Shown: positions 9,215-20,363 of the stretch, piece after piece
Layout of the letters: each line of letters begins with the position of its first letter
How positions within the stretch are numbered: the first letter of the stretch is position 1
NCBI RefSeq assembly: GCF_900102745.1
Contig: NZ_FMZF01000001.1
Span: 1-64,000, forward strand
Direction of reading: 5' to 3'
Length of the DNA stretch: 64,000 nucleotides
Origin: Geodermatophilus telluris
GTDB taxonomy: Bacteria; Actinomycetota; Actinomycetes; Mycobacteriales; Geodermatophilaceae
The notes under the pieces: model-generated
What the model saw: only the letters and a program-made list of their open reading frames with translations
Told to the model about the DNA's origin: nothing
The model's database searches: none
Translations under genes and position numbers: made by a program

Positions 9215-10132
9215 GGCCGGCGGGAAGCCCACCGAGACCCGGGCGGTGGAACCGGCGTCCTCGACCAGGGCCACGAGCCGGCCGGCGGGGTCGATCGCGG
9301 CGGACAGCCCCGGCCGTCCGGTGGCCGCGATGCGCTGCCCGTACCCGAGGGCGCGTGCCTCGTCGTCGGTGAGCCGCCGCTCGGGGTAGACCGCCGTCGC
9401 GGCGTCGGGGAGCGAGAGGGTGCCGGGGCCGCCGCCCGCGGCCAGCGCGGCCGCGGCCTCCTCGACCGGCGCGGCCTGGGCGGTGGTGAACGGGCCGGAG
9501 GCGGTGCGGCGCAGCGCGGTGAGGTGACCGCCCACGCCGAGTGCCGCCCCGGCGTCGCGGGCGATGGCGCGCACGTAGGTGCCGGCGGTGCAGGCCACGC
9601 TGACCGCGACGTCGACCAGGTCCGGGGCCGGCCGGGTGACCGCGTGCACGTCGATGCGGTGCACGGTGACCGGGCGCGGCTCCAGCACGACCTCCTCGCC
9701 GGCGCGCACGCGGTCGTAGCTGCGGCGGCCGCCGACCTTGACCGCGCTCACCGCCGAGGGCACCTGCAGCAGCGGCCCGGTCTGGCCGGCCAGCGCCGCG
9801 CGGACGGCGGCGTCGTCGAGGTGCCCGGCCGGCGTCGTCGTCAGCACCTCGCCCTCGCGGTCGTCGGTGACCGTCGTCTGCCCGAGGCGGATCGTGGCCT
9901 CGTAGACCTTGTCCGCGCCGCCGAGGTGGCCCAGCAGGCGGGTGGCCGCGCCGACGCCGAGCACGAGCAGGCCGGTGGCCATCGGGTCGAGGGTGCCGGC
10001 GTGGCCCACCCGCCGCACCGAGAGCACGCGGCGGGCCCGGGCGACGACGTCGTGGGAGGTCATCCCGCCGGGCTTGTCGACCAGCAGGACGCCCGGGGTC
10101 ACGTCGGCGTCGGCGGCGCGGCGGCGGCTCAT
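9212..10132 (-). CDS. truB: tRNA pseudouridine-55 synthase
   Basis: 306 residues, ATG at 10130-10132. Makes pseudouridine 55 in the T-loop of tRNAs. The catalytic aspartate is D49 in AGTLDPMATG; KPGGMTS, the RRSYDR segment and the TYVRA motif are present. The C-terminus carries a PUA-like extension as in actinobacteria. The start overlaps the stop of the MATE gene (ATGA). It is the distal gene of the rimP-nusA-infB-rbfA run. Confidence 0.96.
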   Translation of the reverse strand: MSRRRAADADVTPGVLLVDKPGGMTSHDVVARARRVLSVRRVGHAGTLDPMATGLLVLGVGAATRLLGHLGGADKVYEATIRLGQTTVTDDREGEVLTTTPAGHLDDAAVRAALAGQTGPLLQVPSAVSAVKVGGRRSYDRVRAGEEVVLEPRPVTVHRIDVHAVTRPAPDLVDVAVSVACTAGTYVRAIARDAGAALGVGGHLTALRRTASGPFTTAQAAPVEEAAAALAAGGGPGTLSLPDAATAVYPERRLTDDEARALGYGQRIAATGRPGLSAAIDPAGRLVALVEDAGSTARVSVGFPPA

Positions 10133-11526
10133 GCGCCCACCGTGGCAGGCGCGGTCAGCCACCTCTCCCCCGCCACCCGGACGACGACGGCGACCAGCCG
10201 CAGCGCGATGAACAGCGTCAGGCCGGTCCACACGCCGGCCAGTCCCCACCCCAGCGGCCCGGACAGCAGGGACAGCGGCAGGAAGCCGACGAGGGCCGCG
10301 CCCACGGTGACCGTGCGCAGGTAGCCGACGTCGCCGGCGCCCATGAGCACGCCGTCCAAGGCGAACACCACCCCGGCGAGCGGCTGGAAGCCGGCGAGGA
10401 ACCACCAGACCAGCCCGGCCTGCGCGCGGACGGCGGGGTCGTCGGTGAACAGCGGGACGACGAGGTCGCGGCCGGCCAGCAGCACGGCGGCGACCAGCAC
10501 GCCGGTGCCCAGGCCCCACAGCACGACCCTGCGGGCGGTCGCGCGGGCCTCGTCCGGCCGCCCGGCGCCGAGCGCGTGGCCGACCAGGGTCTGCGCGGCG
10601 ATGGCGTAGGCGTCGAGGACCAGCGCGAGGAACAGGAACAGCTGCAGGGCGATCTGGTGCGCCCCGAGGGCCGCCTGCCCGGTGCGCGCGGCGACGCCGG
10701 CGGCCACGAGGAAGGCCAGCTGCAGCACGGTGGCGCGCAGAAGCAGGTCGCGGCCGAGGACCAGCTGCGCACGGACGGCGGCCGGGCGGAAGCGCCAGTC
10801 GGCGCCCTCGCGCAGCAGCGCCCGCACGAACAGCGCCGCCGTCAGCGACTGACCGGCGAGGTTGGCGACCGCGGAGCCGGGCAGCCCGAGGCCGGCCGGG
10901 TGCACCAGCAGCGGGCACAGCACCAGGCTGAGCAGGCTCCCGGCGAGGACGAAGCGCACCGGACGGCGCAGGTCCTGCACGCCGCGCAGCCAGCCGTTGC
11001 CGGCCAGGGACACCAGCAGCAGGGGTGCGCCGCACCCGGCGACGCGCAGCCACTGCTCGCCGGCGGCGGCGACGTCACCGGGCCCGCCGGCGAGCGCGCG
11101 GGTCAGCGGCCCGGCGAGCACCTGGAACAGCAGCACGACGGCGGCGCCGAGCAGCAGCGCCAGCCAGGTGGCCTGCACGCCCTCGGCGACGGCACCCGCG
11201 TGGTCACCGGCCCCGGCCCGGCGGGCCGCGCGGGCGGTGGTGCCGTAGGCGAGGAAGTTGAGCAGGGCCGCCGCCCAGGCCAGCAGGCCGCCCCCGACGG
11301 CCAGCCCGCCGAGCGGGACGGTGCCGAGGTTGCCCACCACGGCGGTGTCGACGAGCAGGTAGAGCGGCTCCGCGGCCAGCACCACCAGCGCCGGGACGGC
11401 CAGCGCGAGCACGCCCGGACCGCGCGGCGGAGGAGCCGCCGCGGGAGCGCGGGTGCCGCGGCGCGGGGGCCGGAGGCTCCCCGACGCGGTACCCGGGGTG
11501 GGCTCAGCGCCGGTCGGGGACGGCAC
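10129..11526 (-). CDS. MATE family efflux transporter (DinF-like)
   Basis: 465 residues from GTG 11524-11526, about twelve hydrophobic segments in two similar halves, with the MATE-typical first helix containing AAEPLYLLVDTAVVG. MATE proteins export cationic compounds by sodium or proton antiport at the membrane. Its position between nrnA (23-bp overlap) and truB (4-bp overlap) matches mycobacterial dinF as I recall, so it is translated as part of the operon. Substrate unknown. The first 35 residues are Pro/Arg-rich and probably cytosolic. Confidence 0.88.
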   Translation of the reverse strand: MPSPTGAEPTPGTASGSLRPPRRGTRAPAAAPPPRGPGVLALAVPALVVLAAEPLYLLVDTAVVGNLGTVPLGGLAVGGGLLAWAAALLNFLAYGTTARAARRAGAGDHAGAVAEGVQATWLALLLGAAVVLLFQVLAGPLTRALAGGPGDVAAAGEQWLRVAGCGAPLLLVSLAGNGWLRGVQDLRRPVRFVLAGSLLSLVLCPLLVHPAGLGLPGSAVANLAGQSLTAALFVRALLREGADWRFRPAAVRAQLVLGRDLLLRATVLQLAFLVAAGVAARTGQAALGAHQIALQLFLFLALVLDAYAIAAQTLVGHALGAGRPDEARATARRVVLWGLGTGVLVAAVLLAGRDLVVPLFTDDPAVRAQAGLVWWFLAGFQPLAGVVFALDGVLMGAGDVGYLRTVTVGAALVGFLPLSLLSGPLGWGLAGVWTGLTLFIALRLVAVVVRVAGERWLTAPATVGA

Positions 11527-12544
11527 GTGGACGCGGTCGGGGACCGGAGGCCGACGGTGCGCGGAGCTGCCGGCGGACCAGCTCGACGGTGCCCTCGCGG
11601 TCGAGGTGGGAGGTGAAGCCGGCCGCGGCGCGGTGTCCCCCGCCGCCGAGGGCCATCGCCACCCGGGCGACGTCGGTGGCCCCGCGGGAGCGCAGCGACA
11701 CCGACCACGTGCCGTCGTCCTGGCCCTTGAGGACGCAGGCGACGTCGGCCTCGGCGGTGCTGCGGACGACGTCGACGAGCGCCTCGAGCTGCTCGCCGGG
11801 CAGCCCGTGCTCGGCGGCCTCGGCGGTGCTCGACCAGGTCCACACCAGCCCGTCGCCGACCTCGGGCTCGAGCGCCGCGCGGCCGGTCACCGCCGAGAGC
11901 AGGCGCAGCCAGCCGAAGGGGGCGGTGTCGAACAGCCGCCGGCTGATCGCGGCGTGGTCGATGCCGGTGCCGAGCAGCCGGGCGGCGAGGTGGTGGGTGT
12001 CGGGGCGGGTGCTGCCGAACCGGAAGGACCCGGTGTCGGCGGCCAGCCCGGCGTAGAGCAGCGTGGCCAGCTGCGCGTCGAGGTCGACGCCGAGCTCGTC
12101 GAGCAGCGCGGCGACCAGGACCACGGTGGCCGGCGCGGCGGGGTCGACGAGGCGGACGTCGCCGAAGCCGGGGTTGCTGGCGTGGTGGTCGAGCACCACC
12201 GAGGTGCCGGCGCGGTCGAGCACCGCGGCGAGCTCCCCGAGCCGGCCCGGGGAGGCGGCGTCGAGGCCGACGAAGACGTCGGGCGCCGCCGGCACCGCGG
12301 TCGAGGGCACCAGCCCCTCGGCGCCGGGCAGCCAGCCGAGGGAGGCCGGCAGCGTGGGCGGGCCGGGGAAGGTGGCCAGCACGCGGGCGCCGCGGCGGCG
12401 CAGGCCCTCGGCGAGGGCGAGCGTGCTGCCCAGGGCGTCGGCGTCGGGCTGCACGTGCCCGGAGAGGACGACGGTGGCCCGGGCGTCGGCCGCCGCGGCC
12501 AGCACGGCGGCGGGGGTGCGCCCGGTGGGGGACGGGAGCGGCAC
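11504..12544 (-). CDS. nrnA: Bifunctional oligoribonuclease / pAp phosphatase (DHH-DHHA1)
   Basis: 346 residues. Degrades 2-5-nt RNA fragments and dephosphorylates pAp. The DHH domain has H30-x3-D34-x-D36, D94 and D118-H119-H120, and the DHHA1 domain has the substrate-binding GGGGHRAAAG near 299-308. The GTG at 12542-12544 follows the upstream small gene's stop by 5 bp. This location beside rbfA is standard in actinobacteria and Firmicutes. Confidence 0.92.
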   Translation of the reverse strand: MPLPSPTGRTPAAVLAAAADARATVVLSGHVQPDADALGSTLALAEGLRRRGARVLATFPGPPTLPASLGWLPGAEGLVPSTAVPAAPDVFVGLDAASPGRLGELAAVLDRAGTSVVLDHHASNPGFGDVRLVDPAAPATVVLVAALLDELGVDLDAQLATLLYAGLAADTGSFRFGSTRPDTHHLAARLLGTGIDHAAISRRLFDTAPFGWLRLLSAVTGRAALEPEVGDGLVWTWSSTAEAAEHGLPGEQLEALVDVVRSTAEADVACVLKGQDDGTWSVSLRSRGATDVARVAMALGGGGHRAAAGFTSHLDREGTVELVRRQLRAPSASGPRPRPRAVPDRR

Positions 12545-12549
12545 CGGGG

Positions 12550-12795
12550 TCAGGCGTCCGGGCCGGGGTCGGCGACCGGCGCGGCGTCGGTGTCCTCCGC
12601 GACCCGGCCGCCGCCGGGCGGCAGCGCGGGACCGCCGTCGCCCGGCTCGTCCGCGGCGATGCTGGGCGCCTCGCCGATCCGGCCCTCGCGGCCGCCGTCG
12701 GTCGGGTCGCCGGCGTTGGGCTCGACGCGGCCGCCGAGCTCGGAGCGGCCCTGTCCCTCGGCGGGCAGGTACGGGTCGGGGTCGTTCTCGCTCAC
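12550..12795 (-). CDS. Small acidic hypothetical protein
   Basis: 81 residues, GTG at 12793-12795 with a strong AGGAGG seven bases upstream. Rich in Gly, Pro, Asp and Glu with no hydrophobic segment and no domain that I recognise; likely disordered. It sits in the operon between rbfA and nrnA and abuts nrnA. The good ribosome site and operon position support translation; amino-acid composition alone would not. Function unknown. Confidence 0.5.
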   Translation of the reverse strand: MSENDPDPYLPAEGQGRSELGGRVEPNAGDPTDGGREGRIGEAPSIAADEPGDGGPALPPGGGRVAEDTDAAPVADPGPDA

Positions 12796-12877
12796 GAGGC
12801 CTCCTCGCTGGCGCTCGTCGGCCGCGTTCGCGGCGCTGCTGTGTCATCGCGTGAGCTCGCGAGCTCGCTCACGAGGC
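12787..12877. repeat. 14-bp direct repeat plus 14-bp palindrome in rbfA 3' region
   Basis: CTCGCTCACGAGGC occurs at 12787-12800, over the small gene's start, and at 12864-12877, over the rbfA stop. The perfect palindrome GAGCTCGCGAGCTC lies at 12853-12866. Possibly the remains of a short intergenic palindromic element; only this pair is visible in the window. Confidence 0.6.
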
Positions 12878-13342
12878 GCTCCTCTGCTCGGAGGAGGACT
12901 CGACGTCCTCGGGGTCGTCGTCGTCCTCGGGGTGCCGGTAGGGGTCGGCGTCGCCGGCGTAGGTGGCGTGCTCGCGCAGCCGGGCGAGCTCGGCGTCGGC
13001 GTGCCGGACCCGCTCGAGCGCCTCGTCGAGCTCCCGGGCGGTGTCGGGGACGTGGTCGGCCACGAACGCCAGCGTCGGCACGAACTTGATGCCGGTCTGC
13101 CGGCCCACGGTCGAGCGCAGCACCCCGGTGGCCGAGGCCAGCGCCTTGGCGGAGTCGGCGACCGCGGTGTCGTCGCCGTAGACGGTGTAGAAGACCGTGG
13201 CCTCGCGCAGGTCGCTGGTGACGCGCGCGTCGGTCACGGTGACCATGCCCAGCCGGGGGTCCTTGATCTGCGACTCGATCGCGGCGGAGACGATCTGTCG
13301 GATGCGCACGGCGAGCTTGCGGGCGCGGGCGGGGTCGGCCAC
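12869..13342 (-). CDS. rbfA: Ribosome-binding factor A
   Basis: 157 residues, GTG at 13340-13342 with GGAGG upstream. Binds free 30S subunits and assists late 16S maturation. The N-terminal segment ending in IKDPRLGMVTVTDARV is diagnostic, followed by the KH-like fold. The tail after about 125 is acidic (HPEDDDDPEDVESS) and probably disordered. Confidence 0.95.
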   Translation of the reverse strand: MADPARARKLAVRIRQIVSAAIESQIKDPRLGMVTVTDARVTSDLREATVFYTVYGDDTAVADSAKALASATGVLRSTVGRQTGIKFVPTLAFVADHVPDTARELDEALERVRHADAELARLREHATYAGDADPYRHPEDDDDPEDVESSSEQRSAS

Positions 13343-13414
13343 GGCGGACCTCCGGGGATCGGGGGCACGCCACGAGGCGCGCCCGGGTCGGGCAGGGAGC
13401 GGGGGGTCCTTCGT

Positions 13415-13708
13415 CTAGTCGGAGTCGGAGAACAACTGCCGGTGCGTCGACAGCAGGGTCACCTCCGGCCGCTCGGCCAGCAACCGCTCGCAGGCGTCGA
13501 GGACGTCGGTCACCTGGCCGGCGTCCCCCGCGACCGTGGCGACCCCTACCTGCACGCGCCGGTGCAGGTCGAGGTCGCCCACCTCGGCCGCCGCGACGGC
13601 GAAGCGGCGCCGCAGCTCGGCCACGATGGGCCGGACGACGGCGCGCTTGCCCTTGAGCGAGTGGACGTCGCCGAGCAGCAGGTCGGCGGTCAGCGCCCCC
13701 GTGAACAC
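13415..13708 (-). CDS. ylxP: DUF503 family protein (YlxP)
   Basis: 97 residues, GTG at 13706-13708. LKGKRAVVRPIV and the beta-alpha-beta pattern fit DUF503, commonly found between infB and rbfA and proposed to act in ribosome assembly, although the biochemical role is unproven. Its likely ribosome site (AGGAGGG in minus orientation, about 10 bases upstream) lies inside the dispersed repeat at 13712-13771. Confidence 0.88.
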   Translation of the reverse strand: MFTGALTADLLLGDVHSLKGKRAVVRPIVAELRRRFAVAAAEVGDLDLHRRVQVGVATVAGDAGQVTDVLDACERLLAERPEVTLLSTHRQLFSDSD

Positions 13709-13711
13709 GGT

Positions 13712-13771
13712 GGAAGGACCCTCCTGCCCCTCAGCGCTCGCACGCCCGCACCGGGTCCCTGCAGGAGGGCC
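13712..13771 (-). repeat. 60-bp palindromic dispersed repeat, copy A
   Basis: 54 of 60 positions match 54901-54960 without gaps. The ends form an inverted repeat (ACCCTCCTGC near the left end, GCAGGAGGGCC at the right). It lies in the infB-ylxP gap. Structure resembles REP-type or miniature intergenic elements. Confidence 0.8.
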
Positions 13772-13792
13772 GAAACCCTCCTGCAGGGACCC
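13753..13792 (-). terminator. Strong hairpin between infB and ylxP
   Basis: A perfect 17-bp stem: GGGTCCCTGCAGGAGGG (13753-13769) with its complement at 13776-13792 and a 6-nt loop, 16-55 bp after the infB stop. It uses the right arm of the dispersed repeat plus an extra adjacent arm. It may attenuate or process the transcript between infB and the distal genes. Confidence 0.75.
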
Positions 13793-13807
13793 TGACGTCG
13801 CTGTGTG

Positions 13808-16825
<3,018 letters not shown>

Positions 16826-16894
16826 GGATCTCCTCTGGTGAGGCCGGCGGCTCGCCCGCGCGACCTCGTCGTCAGTGGTGCATGGTCTGGCTTG

Positions 16895-17308
16895 TCATCG
16901 TGGGGACTTCACGGCTGGCTCATCCGACGACGTCCTGCTCTCGACGTGCGGACCGGCTGGGAGCCGGTCCGCCGGTGGGACTGCGGTCTGTCGTTCGTGG
17001 CGGTGCGCCCGCCCGGGCCGCCCGTCCGCGGGTGCTGGTGCACCGAGGACGTGGGCCCGGAGCGGACCGGCCTCCACCGCGGCGCCGCCTCCACCGGGGA
17101 GACGCAGCGCCCGGGGGAAGGCCCGGCGTCGCTCCGCTGCGCGCAGGCACTCCGGGGTGGGGTGCAGCGAGGCACCCCGGCCGGGGAGCCGGCGTCGCGG
17201 GTCGGGCACGAGGGCCCCGTCCCGGACGACGACGCGCAGCAGGTCGGTGACCGGAGCGCGCTCCCGGCAGCCCACACACGTGCGCACCGGGATCGACGTT
17301 TCGGCCAC
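16895..17308 (-). CDS. ylxR: YlxR family RNA-binding protein (DUF448)
   Basis: 137 residues, GTG at 17306-17308, 8 bp after the nusA stop. The signature RTCVGCR is at residues 9-15, followed by LLRVVVRDG and the [13 protein letters not shown] segment that defines the fold. Members lie between nusA and infB and bind RNA; roles in rnpB expression and translation have been proposed. The last 50 residues are Arg/Pro-rich and not part of the family. Confidence 0.9.
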   Translation of the reverse strand: MAETSIPVRTCVGCRERAPVTDLLRVVVRDGALVPDPRRRLPGRGASLHPTPECLRAAERRRAFPRALRLPGGGGAAVEAGPLRAHVLGAPAPADGRPGRAHRHERQTAVPPADRLPAGPHVESRTSSDEPAVKSPR

Positions 17309-17316
17309 CCGTCATC

Positions 17317-18444
17317 CTAGCGCGCGGCGGGGCCCCGTTGTTCCGGGCGCCTGGGACCGGACCGGACACCGCCCGGTGCGGGGCGCCCACCGGGGGCGCC
17401 GGCCCGCACCGGCGGCGGGCCGGAGCGCAGCGGCGGGCGGCCCACCCCGGGCGAGGGCGCGGCGTCGTCGGGGGCGGCGTCGCTGCGGATGTCGATGCGG
17501 CAGCCGGTGAGCCGGGCGGCCAGCCGGGCGTTCTGCCCCTCCTTGCCGATGGCCAGCGACAGCTGGTAGTCGGGCACCACGACCCGCACCGCCTTGGCCT
17601 TCGGGTCGACGAGGGTGGCGGCGCTCACCCGGGCGGGGCTCAGGGCCGAGGCGACGAAGGTGGCGGGGTCGTCGGACCAGTCGACGATGTCGATCTTCTC
17701 GCCGTGCAGCTCGCTCATCACGTTGCGCACCCGCTGCCCCATCGGGCCGATGCAGGCACCCTTGGCGTTGAGCCCGGGCACCGCGGTGCGGACGGCGATC
17801 TTCGAGCGGTGCCCGGCCTCGCGGGCGACCGCGACGATCTCCACGCTGCCGTCGGCGATCTCGGGGACCTCGAGGGCGAACAGCTTGCGCACCAGGTTCG
17901 GGTGGGTGCGCGAGACGGTCACCTGCGGCCCGCGGTAGGTGCGGGCGACCGACACGACGTAGGCGCGCAGCCGGCTGCCGTGCGGGTACTTCTCCCCCGG
18001 CACCTGCTCGGCGGCCGGGAGCACCGCCTCGACCTTGCCGATGTCGACCAGGACCGAGCCCTGGGCGTTGCGGCGCGCGTCGGCCTGGACGACGCCGCTG
18101 ACGATGTCGCCCTCCTTGCCGGCGTACTCGCCGAAGGTCTGCTCGTGCTCGGCGTCGCGCAGCCGCTGGACGATGACCTGCTTGGCGGTGCTGGCCGCGA
18201 TCCGGCCGAAGTCGGAGGGGGTGTCGTCCCACTCGCGCACGACCTCGCCGTCGGTGCCCAGCTCCTGGGCGAGCACGGCGACCTCACCGGACTTGCGGTC
18301 GACGTGCACCCGCACGTGCTTGGCGGCGCCGTCGGCGTGCCGGTAGGCGGTCACCAGCGCCGTCTCGATCGCCTCGATGACCGTGTCGGCGGGGATGCCC
18401 TTCTCCCGCTCGACCGCCTTGAGGGCGGTCACGTCGATGTTCAC
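17317..18444 (-). CDS. nusA: Transcription termination/antitermination factor NusA
   Basis: 375 residues, GTG at 18442-18444 overlapping the rimP stop (GTGA). N-terminal RNA polymerase-binding domain, S1 domain, then two KH domains ([10 protein letters not shown] and [13 protein letters not shown]). The short form without acidic AR repeats is normal for actinobacteria. The last 45 residues are Pro/Gly/Arg-rich. Modulates pausing and rRNA antitermination, which connects it to the boxA-like leader at the window's left edge. Confidence 0.96.
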   Translation of the reverse strand: MNIDVTALKAVEREKGIPADTVIEAIETALVTAYRHADGAAKHVRVHVDRKSGEVAVLAQELGTDGEVVREWDDTPSDFGRIAASTAKQVIVQRLRDAEHEQTFGEYAGKEGDIVSGVVQADARRNAQGSVLVDIGKVEAVLPAAEQVPGEKYPHGSRLRAYVVSVARTYRGPQVTVSRTHPNLVRKLFALEVPEIADGSVEIVAVAREAGHRSKIAVRTAVPGLNAKGACIGPMGQRVRNVMSELHGEKIDIVDWSDDPATFVASALSPARVSAATLVDPKAKAVRVVVPDYQLSLAIGKEGQNARLAARLTGCRIDIRSDAAPDDAAPSPGVGRPPLRSGPPPVRAGAPGGRPAPGGVRSGPRRPEQRGPAAR

Positions 18445-19118
18445 TGTCCTCCTCCGTCGTCGCCCTCGTCGTCCAGCTGCTCGTCGTCCAGGTGCTCGTC
18501 GTCCAGCGGTTCGTCGTCGAGCCCGTGTCCCGTGTCGTCGGGGTCGTCGTCCCTGCCGGGGCGGGCGAACTCGACCTGCACCCGCCCGGCACCCAGTTCG
18601 GCCCACGGGACCTGCCGCGGGGTGGGCGGCTTGCGGCGCGCGCCGGGCTTGCCCGGCTTCTCCACCGCGAGCGTCACCCCGTCCTCGTCGACGGCCGTGA
18701 CCCGGCCGGTCACCTGCTCGGTCGCGCCGGCCGGGCCGACGGCGACGCCGACCAGGCGGCCGGTGTTGCGCCGCCAGTGCCGCGGCTCGGTGAGCGGCCG
18801 GTCGACGCCGGGGCTGGTCACCTCGAGCACGTAGGGAGCGGCACCGAAGTCGCCGTCGTCCTGGTCGAGCTCCGCCGACACCGCCCGGCTGACCTCCGCG
18901 ACGTCGTCGAGGGTGACGCCCTCGTCGCGGTCGACCACCACGCGGACGACGCTGCGCCGGCCCGCCGGGGTCACCACCAGCTCCTCGAGGTCGTAGCCGG
19001 CGGCGGCGACCACGGGCTCGATCCGGCCGGCGAGACGGGTGGCGGCCGGGTCCTGCCCACGGCCCGCGGCCGGGTCCTGCCGTCGGCCCGCGGCCGGGTC
19101 CTGCCGTCGCGTGGACAC
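18441..19118 (-). CDS. rimP: Ribosome maturation factor RimP
   Basis: 225 residues from GTG 19116-19118 with GGAGGGAGGGAG upstream. Needed for early 30S assembly. Core motif [10 protein letters not shown] and the conserved dimer-like fold are present. Both ends are unusual: an N-terminal run of three RRQDPAAG-like units encoded by a 24-bp tandem repeat, and an acidic tail of LDDE repeats. First gene of the nusA-infB operon. Confidence 0.94.
   Translation of the reverse strand: MSTRRQDPAAGRRQDPAAGRGQDPAATRLAGRIEPVVAAAGYDLEELVVTPAGRRSVVRVVVDRDEGVTLDDVAEVSRAVSAELDQDDGDFGAAPYVLEVTSPGVDRPLTEPRHWRRNTGRLVGVAVGPAGATEQVTGRVTAVDEDGVTLAVEKPGKPGARRKPPTPRQVPWAELGAGRVQVEFARPGRDDDPDDTGHGLDDEPLDDEHLDDEQLDDEGDDGGGQ
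19042..19110. repeat. 24-bp tandem repeat in rimP 5' coding region
   Basis: Three copies starting at 19042, 19066 and 19090 share GCGGCCGGGTCCTGCC. They encode the 8-residue RRQDPAAG-type unit just after the rimP start. Confidence 0.85.
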
Positions 19119-19337
19119 GGGCTCCCTCCCTCCTGGACCGGTCGGAGCTCGTGCTCGGCGGACCGCACCGCCCGGGGCCCGCGTCCGGCGGCGCGCGTCG
19201 CGCCGCACCGGCCGTGCGTACCCGGGGGAGCAGTCAGGCTACCGCTCCCCCGCCGGCCGCTCGCCCGTCGGCCCGGCCGGGCAGGACCCGCCCGTCGCTG
19301 CCCGGCGGGCGGCGGCGGGCCTGGGAGGATGGCGGCG

Positions 19338-19847
19338 ATGTCCGCACCGCCCGCTCCCCTGTCCCCGGCCGGCTTCTCCCGGCGCGGCCTGCTCGCCGGC
19401 GCGGCCGGGCTGGCCCTGCTCGCCGCCGCCGGGTGCACCCCCGGCGGCTCCGGGGAGGCGGCCCGGGAGACCGCCGCGCAGGTCGACCGGCTGGCCGCGC
19501 AGGTCGCCGTCCAGGAGGCCGTGGTGGCCGCCTACGCCGCGGCCGGCGACGCCGACCCGGCGCTGCGCAGCGAGCTCGCGGTGCCCGCCGACCAGGCGCG
19601 CGACCAGCTCGACCGGCTGCGCGCGGCGGCACCCTCGGCGACGACCTCGGCCCCGCCCTCGGCCCCGGACGCGGTCCCGGCGGTCGCGCCGCCGGCCGGC
19701 GCCGACGTGCGGGGGTGGCTCCGGGAGCAGGTGGGCACCGCGGCGACGAGCCACGCGACGGCCTGCGTCGAGGCGGCCGGCGCGCGGGCGGCGCTGCTGG
19801 GGTCGGTGGCGGCCGGGCTGCGCGGCCACGAGGCCGCGCTGGCGTGA
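19338..19847 (+). CDS. Tat-exported lipoprotein, hypothetical
   Basis: 169 residues; ATG at 19338 is preferred over 19329 because GGGAGGA then has proper spacing. The signal [16 protein letters not shown] ends in the lipobox AAAGC, so it carries a twin-arginine motif and a lipidation cysteine. The mature part is Ala-rich and helical with an Ala/Pro/Ser linker near residue 110. It precedes a DUF4439 gene and corresponds in place to mycobacterial Rv2843 as I recall. Function unknown. It diverges from rimP with 219 bp between starts, in which I recognise no further element. Confidence 0.75.
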   Translation: MSAPPAPLSPAGFSRRGLLAGAAGLALLAAAGCTPGGSGEAARETAAQVDRLAAQVAVQEAVVAAYAAAGDADPALRSELAVPADQARDQLDRLRAAAPSATTSAPPSAPDAVPAVAPPAGADVRGWLREQVGTAATSHATACVEAAGARAALLGSVAAGLRGHEAALA

Positions 19848-19849
19848 GG

Positions 19850-19910
19850 GGGACGGCGATGGCTGGGACGGCGGTGGCTGGGGACCGTGATGGCTGAGGA
19901 CGGCGACGGC
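19850..19910. repeat. Degenerate 15-16-bp tandem repeat over the DUF4439 start
   Basis: Four units of the form GGGACGGCGATGGCT begin at 19850, 19865, 19880 and 19896, bridging the intergenic gap and the start codon of the next gene. The ATG at 19890 lies inside the third unit. Confidence 0.7.
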
Positions 19911-20345
19911 GCGGCGGGTGCCGAGGACACCGCGCTGCAGGACGCGCTCGCCGCCGAGCACGCCGCGGTGTGGGGCTACGGCGTCGTGGGCGCGGCGCTC
20001 CCGCCCGACGGGCGGGCGCCGGCGGTCGACGCCGAGCAGGCCCACCGCGACGCCCGGGACCGGCTGGCGGCGCTGCTCGACCAGCGCGGCGCCGACCCGA
20101 CCCCGGCCGAGGCCGGCTACGAGCTGCCGTTCCCGGTGCTGTCGCCGGTGGACGCCGCGGCGCTCGGCGTCGTCCTCGAGGAGGGCGTCAGCGGCTCGTG
20201 GGTGTCGCTGCTCGACGCCGCCGCGGAGGTCGAGGTGCGGCAGCTGGCCGTGGACGGCCTGCAGGCCGCCGAGGCCCGCGCCGTCGGCTGGCGGGTCGCG
20301 GCCGGGCGGACGCCGGTCACCACGTCGCTGCCCGGCCTGTCCTGA
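19890..20345 (+). CDS. Ferritin-like DUF4439 protein
   Basis: 151 residues; starts at ATG 19890 or the GTG just before it. Mostly helical, with ALQDALAAEHAAVWGYGVVG at the front and an RDRLAALL helix, matching the ferritin-like DUF4439 domain, although only some metal-ligand positions (E and H in AAEHA) are evident. Equivalent in position to mycobacterial Rv2844. No signal peptide. It probably works with the preceding lipoprotein; role unknown. Confidence 0.75.
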   Translation: MAEDGDGAAGAEDTALQDALAAEHAAVWGYGVVGAALPPDGRAPAVDAEQAHRDARDRLAALLDQRGADPTPAEAGYELPFPVLSPVDAAALGVVLEEGVSGSWVSLLDAAAEVEVRQLAVDGLQAAEARAVGWRVAAGRTPVTTSLPGLS

Positions 20346-20363
20346 CCCCCCGGCCGGCGGTCC

